The translations under genes and the position numbers were made by a program. From positions 108,336 through 172,335 of the forward strand of contig CADAGO010000002.1 of assembly GCA_902787555.1 (NCBI GenBank): a stretch of DNA of 64,000 nucleotides. Direction: 5' to 3'. Under the pieces are notes generated by a model. The model was given only the letters and a program-made list of their open reading frames with translations, was not told where the DNA came from and did no database searches. This document shows positions 44,001 through 51,548 of this stretch, in pieces. Source of the DNA: an uncultured Bacteroidales bacterium (GTDB lineage Bacteria; Bacteroidota; Bacteroidia; Bacteroidales; Bacteroidaceae). Every line of letters starts with the position of its first letter. The stretch's first letter is position 1.

Positions 44001-44366
44001 GAGCTGCACGAAGAGGAGCAGAACCAGAACCAACGTAGCAACCTTGGTGCTCAGGTGACAACAGCTGTCAGCCTTATCAACAGCATGATGCCACATATTG
44101 AGGATGGCGACACCCGCCTGAAGCTGGTACAGTTGAAAGAGTTGGCAGAGCGAGGAACCATCACCTATATCGCAAAGCGACTGCAACGCATTCAGAAGGA
44201 CCTCCAACGTCAGGGAGGCAGCAAAGCAAAAATAACCTTCGAAGATGCCCTGAAACAAGTGCTCGAAATGGCTAACCATTATAATGCCTACTATCGTGAT
44301 ACCCAGCATGGAGAGGAAGAATCCGAGGCTGTTATCATCCTCTCAGAATCTTTTGCTAAATCGTAA
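41043..44366 (+). CDS. PLD-domain SNF2-family helicase (defence-type)
   Basis: A 1107-aa protein has an N-terminal phospholipase D-like domain (HAKFYILYPDN near residue 138 and ITGSSNLSGNGLG). A SNF2 motor follows: Walker A ADVVGLGKTVV (about 290), DEAH in LVLVDEAHKFRN (about 370), LISATPMNNSP, VVFSESVDTIEYLA, DVLAEGVNL and QRIGRVNRIGSQ (about 795). The C-terminus is helical and charged. It is likely a DNA translocase-nuclease working with the downstream methyltransferase. ATG 41043 was chosen; the frame stays open back to 40893, inside the structured leader, without conserved sequence. Confidence 0.88.
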   Translation: MQDIPISSHFFTNREGNTLMNEFEGILSNNPQIKNLDAVVGFLRASGYFTLRPFLDNINKVRILIGIDVDKYIAHSYQKGELFFGAEEEVKEECLHLLKQDIEQSHYTKKVEDGMLQMVQDLLDGKLEMRAHPSKKIHAKFYILYPDNFNQHTFGAAITGSSNLSGNGLGIGDDRQYEFNVKLTQYDDVSFARHEFELLWEEAKGVPINAEDYQATLDKTYLKGDVTPYELYIKMLMEYFSDRVMQVDQDDPFDMPEGYDKFEYQMDAVIEGYQKLIRYDGFFLADVVGLGKTVVATMIAKKFLIENGRDNTKILVVYPPAVEQNWKTTFKDFGIDKYTQFVSNGSLSKILDDDNYNYWNADEYDLVLVDEAHKFRNYTTGAFQQLQEICKMPRVETGFIPGYKKKVMLISATPMNNSPIDLYYQILMFQDPRHCTIDGVPNLTSFFSPLNVEFRRLRKEENFDIRKFKKLAERVRDRVIKPLTVRRTRTDIESIARYHKDINGFPKVAEPIKKEYELNDHLANLFENAMRVLDKELAYARYQAIAYLKAEASNGLYDNAELISRSLAGIRKNGLVKRLESSFYAFKISVDNFRQANENMINMWENDRIFIAPDMDINKLYELGYTDDEIEEKLNEKAEDNPKNAVFKREDFNPIYIDLLRKDQQLLDDMWLEWECIDDDDDSKFAKFEDLLKHELFKKDRNPEGKVVVFSESVDTIEYLAKRIGRKDVMVISAQNRSSLFKTIRENFDANWKTKKNDYNIILTSDVLAEGVNLHRSNIIINYDTPWNSTRLMQRIGRVNRIGSQSDTIYNYVFYPSRQGNKEIKLNQIALSKIQTFHTTFGEDNQIYSTAEIIDRDLDKLFKEGIKREQEDRNLELPYFEELRSLYQQNRKEYKRIERLSLRSRTGREPREVEGVTLSGDTLVFLKTNFRKIFYLVNDEQTREVSVLDAFSYFKADPEEKPVPRIAQHHDHVEKAIKSFKATKEEELHEEEQNQNQRSNLGAQVTTAVSLINSMMPHIEDGDTRLKLVQLKELAERGTITYIAKRLQRIQKDLQRQGGSKAKITFEDALKQVLEMANHYNAYYRDTQHGEEESEAVIILSESFAKS

Positions 44367-44378
44367 ATTAAATGTCTT

Positions 44379-47300
44379 ATGGATTACAGATCTATTATTG
44401 AATCGAGATACAATCGCCAGAACTGGCAGTTGCTCCTACACGACATCTTTAGCAGTAAGGTGAAGTTCTGGAACACCCCATCTGAAGTTTCTACTAACAG
44501 CCAGTTTGCAAAACAGGCATTTTGGCTGGGTACTATCACATTGAGCGACAACCAGACCATCAGCATCTACGAAGTTGAACTCTCTGACAGCGTTGATATA
44601 GAACGCAACCGCAGAGGCATCCGCGATATGCTGCTGACTGATTGGCGCAATAACGGCAATGCTGGAGCCTTTATGTTCTGCTATCGCAAGAACGAGAGTG
44701 TGCTTCGATTCTCTTACGTTAGCGAGGCCTGGACGTTTGCCGAAGATGGAACATATCAGAAAGAATCTACTGACGCCAAACGATTTACCTATCTGCTGGG
44801 TGAAGGTCATCGCAGCCGCACCGCTATTCAGCAGTTTGAGAAGTTGCGCGACAGTAGTCTTACGTTGAAAGACCTGACCAAAGCCTTCTCTGTGGATGCC
44901 GTCAGCGATATGTTCTTCAAGGGTTATAAGCAGCAGTACGAAGATATCATCTTCTTTGTTACTGGCAAGCGGATGGTAAAGGTTGCCAACAAGTGGGAAG
45001 AACGCCAGGAGGGCAAGCCCAATGAGTTTATCATGCAGCAGTTTGCCAAGTTTGACAATCAAGAGAAAGCCATTCGCGATTATGTGAAGAAACTGATGGG
45101 CCGTCTCGTCTTCCTCCAGTTCCTTCAGAAGAAAGGTTGGTTAGGTGTGCCTGCTGGTGAACCTTGGGGTACTGGCGACAGAGAGTTCATCCAAAACCTC
45201 TTTGCTAATTGTCAAGACAAAGACCACTTCATAGACAATGTCCTCGAAGTCCTATTCAACGACCTCAACACGGAACGTAAAGGTGATTTGGCAACCCCCT
45301 CTTTGGGAGGGGGCAGGGGGAGTCTTATTCCTTATCTCAACGGAGGCTTGTTCGAGCGTGATGCCACAGACGAAACGGAATTCCCTCTGCCAGCCAAGTA
45401 TATGCAGAGCCTACTCGACTTCTTTGCCTCGTATAACTTCACCATAGATGAGAATGATCCTGACGATGCAGAGGTAGGTGTTGACCCAGAGATGCTTGGC
45501 AGAATCTTCGAAAACCTGCTGGAGGACAACAAAGACAAAGGTGCATTCTATACTCCAAAGGAGATTGTCAGCTATATGTGTCGCGAAAGCCTCATAGCTT
45601 ATCTCCAGACAGATATTGAAGACGAAGCAACTAAGGAGGCCATCCGCCAGTTTGTAACCACTCATGATGTCAAAGCTCTTGGAACTAACGACAAGTTCCG
45701 TCAGCAGGTGGATGAGGCTCTAAAGACTGTCAAGATATGCGACCCTGCTATTGGCTCAGGAGCTTTCCCAATGGGCTTGCTCAAAGAACTCTTCTTATGT
45801 CGTACAGCCCTTGAAGGAATTGAACAAAGCAAAGCCGCTGAAATCAAAAAGCACATCATTCAGCAAAACATCTATGGTGTAGATATAGAACGTGGTGCCG
45901 TTGATATAGCTCGCCTTCGTTTCTGGCTCTCCCTGATTGTTGATGAAGAGACACCGCAGGCATTGCCAAACCTCGACTTCAAGATTATGCAAGGCAACTC
46001 GCTGCTGGAACAATACAAAGGTGTTGATTTGTCTAATATCACAGAGTTGAAGCAAGACAAGGCAGGAACTTATCAAACCACTATGTTTGACGATATGCTT
46101 GATGTGCTGCGTCTCGACTTACGAAAGAAACTCGATGAATACTACAACTGTACAGACCATAAGCGCAAAGCATTCCTGAAGCAAGACATTATTAATAATG
46201 TAAAGCAGCAACTCAAAGAGCAGAGCATCAATGTTGACTTTGGCGACCTCGACCTTTCAGGAAACAACCAATTCATGCTTTGGCATACTTGGTTTTATGA
46301 TGTTTTCTCACAAGGTGGTTTTGATATTGTGATTGGTAATCCACCTTACGTAGAAGCAAAGAAACTAAAGTATATTGCCAGTACCCTAAAAAACATTTTC
46401 AATGTCTATTCTGGGACTGCAGATCTGAGCATTTATTTTGTTGAACATGGTATGAATACCCTTACAGCGAAAGGGGTCTTAAGCTTTATCACTACTAACA
46501 AATTCTTCAATACGGGTTATGGAAAGAAACTAAGAGAGTTGATAACTTCCAATAGGATTCAAAAGATTATCAATTTCGAGCAGGTGGAAGTATTTGAGGA
46601 TATTCTTGTGTCAAGTGTTATTATTGAAATTGCTAAACATTATGTGGACAAAGGCAATTGGCTTACTTACGAGAGGTTCTACAAATTGAAAAAGGAACAG
46701 TTTATTCCAGAATTTATTAAGAGGCAAGAGACTTTGGGTAAATATTTGCAGGACTATCTTGATGAAAAAGAATGGTCTTTCTCTGATATGACGGAACTCA
46801 CTTTGAAGGACAAAGTTGAAAAAGGTTCACAACCTTTAGCAGATATTGAAGGAATAAGTATCAATCGTGGCGTAACAACAGGTTATAATCCAGCTTTTAT
46901 TATCAACGATAATAGAAAAAGTCAGCTAATCAACGAAGATACAAGAAATAAAGATGTCATAAAGAATCTGCTTCAAGGAAGAAATATTCGTAAGTGGTAT
47001 TACAATGAGAGTGACGAAAACTTGCTTTTTGTTCCTTGGCATTTCCCTTTACAGAACGATAACATATCTGGTGCTTCAGAGAAAGCAGAAAAAGAGCTAA
47101 AGAAGCAATACCCATCATTATATGATTGGTTGAAATCTCATAAGGATTCTTTGTCAGAAAGGAATCAGGATGAAACAGGAATTAGGTATGAGTGGTATGC
47201 ATTGCAAAGGTGTGCAGCAAGCTATTACAAAGAATTCGAATATAAGGAGAAAATCATATGGGGCTTGACTGCCGATAAATGGGCTTTTACAATAGACACG

Positions 47301-47654
47301 GAACAACATTACTTGCCAAGTAATGGTTATATCTTGACATCTACAAAACTACCAATCAAGTACATCTTAGGACTTCTGAATAGCAAACTAATGCACTACT
47401 ATTTCCATTTCATTGGCATCATGACAGCAGGCGGAGCCTATACTTTGAAAGCAGCAACTATTTCTGCCCTGCCTTTCAAAATTGCTAAAAACACTCAAGA
47501 AATAGCTGGTATCGTTGATAAGATTCTTATTGAGAAGTCAAAAAATCATGATACCGATGTATCTTCCTTGGAATCCGAAATCGATCGTCTCGTTTATCAG
47601 ATCTATGGCTTGACGGAAGAAGAAATCAAAATCATAGAACAATCAACCTTATAA
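44379..47654 (+). CDS. Eco57I/PglX-like adenine-specific DNA methyltransferase
   Basis: A 1091-aa protein has an N-terminal domain of unknown fold that may hold a nuclease (IYEVELSDSVD near 63-73). The methyltransferase core carries FYTPKEIVSYM (390-400), the SAM-binding DPAIGSGAFP (455-464) and the catalytic NPPY (654-657), and a TaqI-like target recognition region follows (LGLLNSKLMHYYF, GGAYTLKAATISALPF). It is of the type IIG/BREX-PglX kind. It begins 12 bases after the helicase stop. Residues 304-315 are a translated palindromic repeat (ATPSLGGGRGSL). Whether it only methylates or also restricts DNA is not decidable here. Confidence 0.88.
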   Translation: MDYRSIIESRYNRQNWQLLLHDIFSSKVKFWNTPSEVSTNSQFAKQAFWLGTITLSDNQTISIYEVELSDSVDIERNRRGIRDMLLTDWRNNGNAGAFMFCYRKNESVLRFSYVSEAWTFAEDGTYQKESTDAKRFTYLLGEGHRSRTAIQQFEKLRDSSLTLKDLTKAFSVDAVSDMFFKGYKQQYEDIIFFVTGKRMVKVANKWEERQEGKPNEFIMQQFAKFDNQEKAIRDYVKKLMGRLVFLQFLQKKGWLGVPAGEPWGTGDREFIQNLFANCQDKDHFIDNVLEVLFNDLNTERKGDLATPSLGGGRGSLIPYLNGGLFERDATDETEFPLPAKYMQSLLDFFASYNFTIDENDPDDAEVGVDPEMLGRIFENLLEDNKDKGAFYTPKEIVSYMCRESLIAYLQTDIEDEATKEAIRQFVTTHDVKALGTNDKFRQQVDEALKTVKICDPAIGSGAFPMGLLKELFLCRTALEGIEQSKAAEIKKHIIQQNIYGVDIERGAVDIARLRFWLSLIVDEETPQALPNLDFKIMQGNSLLEQYKGVDLSNITELKQDKAGTYQTTMFDDMLDVLRLDLRKKLDEYYNCTDHKRKAFLKQDIINNVKQQLKEQSINVDFGDLDLSGNNQFMLWHTWFYDVFSQGGFDIVIGNPPYVEAKKLKYIASTLKNIFNVYSGTADLSIYFVEHGMNTLTAKGVLSFITTNKFFNTGYGKKLRELITSNRIQKIINFEQVEVFEDILVSSVIIEIAKHYVDKGNWLTYERFYKLKKEQFIPEFIKRQETLGKYLQDYLDEKEWSFSDMTELTLKDKVEKGSQPLADIEGISINRGVTTGYNPAFIINDNRKSQLINEDTRNKDVIKNLLQGRNIRKWYYNESDENLLFVPWHFPLQNDNISGASEKAEKELKKQYPSLYDWLKSHKDSLSERNQDETGIRYEWYALQRCAASYYKEFEYKEKIIWGLTADKWAFTIDTEQHYLPSNGYILTSTKLPIKYILGLLNSKLMHYYFHFIGIMTAGGAYTLKAATISALPFKIAKNTQEIAGIVDKILIEKSKNHDTDVSSLESEIDRLVYQIYGLTEEEIKIIEQSTL
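45288..45323. repeat. Palindromic GC-rich element inside the methyltransferase gene
   Basis: ACCCCCTCTTTGGGAGGGGG plus a G-rich tail is inserted in frame and translated as ATPSLGGGRGSL, just before the conserved IPYLNGGLF. Confidence 0.8.
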
Positions 47655-47666
47655 AGTTTTTGAATT

Positions 47667-48218
47667 ATGAAAATTAATGATGAATCTTTCAAAAGGATCG
47701 AGGACCTCATATGTGAAGGAATTGTCTGTAAAAACAATGCTACAGAGGGAAAGAAAAACTATACGAGCAAAGTATTGAACACACTTTGTGAAATATATGA
47801 GGAAAACAAAATAGAGACACCTGATTGGATAAGGACTCAAATGAATACGATTGTTATTGACCCGGAAGTAAAGACGGCTGAGGATGATACTTCTTACTAT
47901 AACAATCTTTGGGACTATTGTCTGCAATTATTACAGGATTTGCGTTCGAGTTACTATAACCAAAAACAATTAGAGGAAAGTAGGAATCAAACTGATGAAG
48001 CAGAAAAACAGACATATGAGTCTCAAAAGCAAACAGAGGAAGCAAAAAAGTCAAATAATACTGCAGTAAAAGCATTGGTAATCTCTATTTGTGCAGTTGT
48101 TGTTTCCATTTTTGCAATATGTATCTCGCAATGTTCTCGTACAATTCATATCGATAACACACAATACGATGAAATAAAAACAATTCTGCAAGATAGTATT
48201 GTGAAAGTTAATAATTGA
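47667..48218 (+). CDS. Small membrane protein with coiled coil, third gene of the helicase-methyltransferase operon
   Basis: A 183-aa protein: a soluble helical N-terminal part (residues 1-95), a charged glutamine/glutamate-rich coiled coil (about 96-130, with KQTYESQKQTEEAKK), one membrane helix (about 133-155, VISICAVVVSIFAICISQ) and a 28-residue tail outside. I do not recognise it. It starts 12 bases after the methyltransferase stop, the same spacing as between the first two genes, so it is probably made with them. A membrane anchor or effector for the system is a reasonable guess. Its AT-rich codon use differs from the housekeeping genes. Confidence 0.75.
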   Translation: MKINDESFKRIEDLICEGIVCKNNATEGKKNYTSKVLNTLCEIYEENKIETPDWIRTQMNTIVIDPEVKTAEDDTSYYNNLWDYCLQLLQDLRSSYYNQKQLEESRNQTDEAEKQTYESQKQTEEAKKSNNTAVKALVISICAVVVSIFAICISQCSRTIHIDNTQYDEIKTILQDSIVKVNN

Positions 48219-48254
48219 CAATCGAAGATGTCACGACTCAGCGATTTATACAAA

Positions 48255-48300
48255 GCAATGAAACATTGCGAAAGGAAGGGGGCAATTTCGTTTTCCCCCT
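48255..48300. terminator. Two hairpins after the helicase-methyltransferase operon
   Basis: GCAATG/CATTGC (48255-48260/48264-48269) and AGGGGG/CCCCCT (48277-48282/48295-48300) form stems about 40-80 bases after the last stop codon. No T-run follows, so the terminator function is tentative. Confidence 0.4.
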
Positions 48301-48397
48301 AAGGGAAAAATTTGTTACCCCGTTAGAACTTTCATCAAATTGTTACTTCCTGTTTTGTTAATCTCAATCGATAGGCTTTTTCAACACCGTTTTTGCT

Positions 48398-48485
48398 GAA
48401 TCAATTAAATGGATTTCGTGAATCGATTCAACTCATCTATTGAATCGATTCAAACGATCAATCGAATCGATTCAAGTTTTGAACA
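48398..48485. repeat. Four 22-bp tandem repeats with GAATCGATTC palindromes
   Basis: GAATCAATTA at 48398 and the perfect palindrome GAATCGATTC at 48420, 48442 and 48464 are spaced exactly 22 bp. The array lies between the convergent ends of the helicase-methyltransferase operon and the GH13 gene. Nothing else is evident in the 48219-48591 gap. Confidence 0.9.
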
Positions 48486-48591
48486 CCTATATTTAAGACT
48501 GTGGTCAAGAACATGGGAGGGTGAAACCTTGTGCGAAATTTAAGTTAACAGACACCATCTTTTTACGAACATATGGTCATTTGTCACATTC

Positions 48592-50412
48592 TTAGAACTT
48601 GAGTACCAGTCCATCACGTGCAGGGATGTGTACGGGGATGATATGGTCGGGATATATCTCTACGGTCTGTGCATTTCCTGTGAGCAGGTCTGTTGCCTGG
48701 CATACACCTGTACGAAGCTGAAGATAGTCGACTGCATGGTCAGGGATGCGTACGTCAGCCCACATCTCTGTATCGGCAAAGTTGGCAACAACAAGGATGG
48801 TTTCGTTCTTTGCCTTGCGTAAGAATGCAAAGAGACGGTTGGTGTCCATTGCCTGATTCTCATAGTTGGCATACATAAGGTCGAATGTCTGACCTTCAGT
48901 GATGGCTCGTTCTGTAGCTGCGATGTTGAGCACATGGGTGTAGTAGTCGAGCGTTTCCCGTTCTTGGTCGTGCAGCTGTAGTCCGTCGAAACGGTCGTCG
49001 TTGCACCAACGACGGAATGCATCTGTGCTCCAGTAGTCGAAAATGGTGGTACGACCGTCTTTGCCGCTGAAGCCTGCATCTTCCATCCCGTCGATTCCTA
49101 AAGCCTGACCCTGATAGATCATGAACGGATTGGTGCGCATGAGGGCAGATACGAGTAGGGCAGGGTAGGCACGACGGGGTTCGCCTGCAAAGAATGGCGA
49201 GGCGATGCGTTGTTCGTCGTGGTTCTCGAGGAAATTGAGCATGTGCTGCTGGATGTCGTCGATTGACTGCCAGCATTGGGTGATGAGTGATGCGCTTTCA
49301 CCTCCTACCACACGACGCAGCGTGTCATACATTCCCACTTTGTCATAAAGATAGTCGAAGTGACCACGATGAATATAGTTGCGATATTCGTAGGGATTAT
49401 ATACTTCGGCTATGAAGATGATGTTGCTATGTTCGCTCTTGATCTGCGGAATGGCCCACTCCCAAAACTCTACAGGTACCATTTCTGCCATATCGCAGCG
49501 GAAGCCGTCTATGCCTTTCGTTGCCCAGAAACGAAGGATATCTAGCATCTTCGACCAGGTATCGGGGTAGGTGAAAAGAAAACGACCTCCCCCAACCCCT
49601 CCTAAGGAGGGGAGTTGTGTGTCGTAACCCAATCCTCTCCCCTTGGGGGAGATTAGAGAGGGGTTCCCAAGGTGTCCATAGCCACGGATACCATCGGTGG
49701 GCAGAACGGTGTTGAGTTGTTCTGCAATGGTTGCATCAAGATGTCGTGTTGACGGATTGATGCCGTAATTCAGTTTTATCGTTTCATACCAGTCGTTTCT
49801 GGAAGGACGGGCAGTGAAGCAGTCGTTGCCTGTCGCACGAGCTGGATATTCGTCGTAGTGAGCTTCCTCGCCAGCGATGTCGCTGATGTCGAGATGCTGT
49901 CCGGGCAGGTAGTAGAAATTGTTCTGTGTGGAGAATGCTGTCTCGCAATCATCATTCTCGCCCAAATCTGCCACACCCATTGGCTTGGCATCTGAGCCAT
50001 ATTGACGTGCTACGTGATTAGGAACGAAGTCGATAATCATCTTCAGTCCTGCACGATGAGTACGAGCAACAAGTGCCTCGAATTCCTTCATGCGGTGAGG
50101 TACATCGACTGCCAAGTCGGGATCGATGTCGTAGTAGTCCTTAATCGCATACGGACTGCCTGCATTTCCCTTCACTACGGCTGGGTTGTCGGCCTTGATG
50201 CCATAGCGGGAATAGTCGGTCTTCGTGGCATGCTCAATGAGGCCTGTGTACCAAATATAATTAAAACCAAGTCCCCGAATATGTTTCAGGGCCTTGGTTG
50301 TGTAGTCATTCATCTTACCGCATCCGTTCTGGGCAATCGAACCGTTTCGGACGTTCTCCTTGCTTACAGCTCCATACAGGCGCGGCAATGTCTGATAGAT
50401 AATAGGACGCAT
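48592..50412 (-). CDS. Alpha-amylase family (GH13) protein
   Basis: A 606-aa TIM-barrel glycosidase acting on alpha-glucans. The conserved regions are IIDFVPNHVA (about 126-135), GFRCDMAE (nucleophile Asp307), IIFIAEVYNP (acid/base Glu336) and NFLENHDEQR (Asp399). No signal peptide is visible, so it is probably cytoplasmic and handles glycogen or imported maltodextrins. Residues about 250-278 (with NPSLISPKGRG and LPSLGGVGGGRF) are two translated palindromic repeats placed in a loop before the catalytic segments. The gene seems to be transcribed alone. Confidence 0.92.
   Translation of the reverse strand: MRPIIYQTLPRLYGAVSKENVRNGSIAQNGCGKMNDYTTKALKHIRGLGFNYIWYTGLIEHATKTDYSRYGIKADNPAVVKGNAGSPYAIKDYYDIDPDLAVDVPHRMKEFEALVARTHRAGLKMIIDFVPNHVARQYGSDAKPMGVADLGENDDCETAFSTQNNFYYLPGQHLDISDIAGEEAHYDEYPARATGNDCFTARPSRNDWYETIKLNYGINPSTRHLDATIAEQLNTVLPTDGIRGYGHLGNPSLISPKGRGLGYDTQLPSLGGVGGGRFLFTYPDTWSKMLDILRFWATKGIDGFRCDMAEMVPVEFWEWAIPQIKSEHSNIIFIAEVYNPYEYRNYIHRGHFDYLYDKVGMYDTLRRVVGGESASLITQCWQSIDDIQQHMLNFLENHDEQRIASPFFAGEPRRAYPALLVSALMRTNPFMIYQGQALGIDGMEDAGFSGKDGRTTIFDYWSTDAFRRWCNDDRFDGLQLHDQERETLDYYTHVLNIAATERAITEGQTFDLMYANYENQAMDTNRLFAFLRKAKNETILVVANFADTEMWADVRIPDHAVDYLQLRTGVCQATDLLTGNAQTVEIYPDHIIPVHIPARDGLVLKF
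49579..49665. repeat. Two palindromic GC-rich elements inside the GH13 gene
   Basis: ACCTCCCCCAACCCCTCCTA with GGAGGGG and CTCTCCCCTTGGGGGAGA are two elements in tandem, in frame, coding for about 29 extra residues between GYGHLG and LFTYPDTWSKM. Confidence 0.85.
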
Positions 50413-50481
50413 TGTATTATTTACGATTTGACAATTTACTAAATACTATTTACTATCGACTATTGACTTATTATATTTCAG

Positions 50482-51372
50482 TTATGCCTCGATGCCGTGA
50501 ACGGTTACGTCGCGTGAAATCTTGGCAATCATGCCCTGAAGAGCCTTGCCTGGACCACACTCTGTGAAGTCAGTAGCACCGTCGGCAATCATAGCCTGTA
50601 CTTCGTAAGTCCATTTCACTGGTGACGTCAACTGCTTCAGCAGGTTGGCCTTGATCTCTGCTGCATCTGTGTGACCCTTTGCATCCACATTCTGGTAAAC
50701 AGGACACTTAGGTGCGTGGAACTCTGTCTGCTCAATGGCAGCTGCCAGCTCATCCTGTGCAGGCATCATGAGTGGAGAGTGGAACGCACCACCTACAGGT
50801 AGTGGAAGCGCACGCTTTGCACCAGCAGCCTTCAGGGCCTCACATGCTTCGTTTACAGCTTCGATATTTCCTGAGATGACAAGCTGTCCAGGGTTGTTGT
50901 AGTTAGCAGGAACAACTACGTTGCCTTCCTTGCTGATACCTGCACAAACCTTTTCTACCTCTTCGTCGGGCAGACCGATGATGGCTGCCATCGTGCTTGG
51001 AGCTGCCTCACAGGCTTTCTGCATAGCCATAGCACGCTTATAGACAAGTTTCAGACCATCCTCGAACGACAGACATTCGGCAGCAACAAGTGCAGAGAAC
51101 TCACCAAGAGAGTGACCTGCTACCATCTCTGGCTTGAATGCATCGCCCATACAAAGAGCAGAAATAACAGAGTGAAGGAACACAGCAGGCTGCGTAACCT
51201 TTGTCTGCTTCAATTCTTCAGCTGTACCTTCGAACATAATATCGGTAATCTTATAGCCGAGAATCTCGTTAGCTTTATCGAACAACTCTTTTGCAAGAGG
51301 GTTTGACTCGTACAGGTCTTTGCCCATACCAGAGAACTGTGCTCCCTGTCCTGGAAATACAAATGCTTTCAT
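50482..51372 (-). CDS. fabD: Malonyl-CoA:ACP transacylase
   Basis: A 296-aa cytoplasmic enzyme loads malonate onto acyl carrier protein for fatty acid synthesis. It starts MKAFVFPGQGAQFSGMG, has the catalytic serine in VAGHSLGEFSALV (about residue 91) and the catalytic histidine in GGAFHSPLM (about 200). A TATCTTTG box (complement of 51423-51430) lies about 50 bases upstream. The upstream TonB receptor gene has its own terminator. Confidence 0.96.
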   Translation of the reverse strand: MKAFVFPGQGAQFSGMGKDLYESNPLAKELFDKANEILGYKITDIMFEGTAEELKQTKVTQPAVFLHSVISALCMGDAFKPEMVAGHSLGEFSALVAAECLSFEDGLKLVYKRAMAMQKACEAAPSTMAAIIGLPDEEVEKVCAGISKEGNVVVPANYNNPGQLVISGNIEAVNEACEALKAAGAKRALPLPVGGAFHSPLMMPAQDELAAAIEQTEFHAPKCPVYQNVDAKGHTDAAEIKANLLKQLTSPVKWTYEVQAMIADGATDFTECGPGKALQGMIAKISRDVTVHGIEA

Positions 51373-51481
51373 ACTTTTATACTATTTAGATGTTAATACT
51401 AGTCATTTTTTAGATTCAAATGCAAAGATATGCAATAATTCCCACTTGGGGAAATATAACGATGAGAAATCACACGAAAAA

Positions 51482-51516
51482 GCAGGTAATGCGCAATTAT
51501 TATGCTCAAAACCTGC
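51482..51516 (-). terminator. Terminator after the TonB-dependent receptor gene
   Basis: GCAGGT at 51482-51487 pairs with ACCTGC at 51511-51516, with additional weak pairing inside. On the minus strand the stem is followed by CTTTTT. Confidence 0.6.
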
Positions 51517-51548
51517 ATTTTCAGTGCAATCTGTGCAATACAAGATGG

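Noticed and set aside
41043-48218. BREX or DISARM locus
   Set aside because: The methylase resembles PglX and the PLD domain recalls DrmC, but the defining genes (pglZ, brxC, drmA, drmB) are absent.
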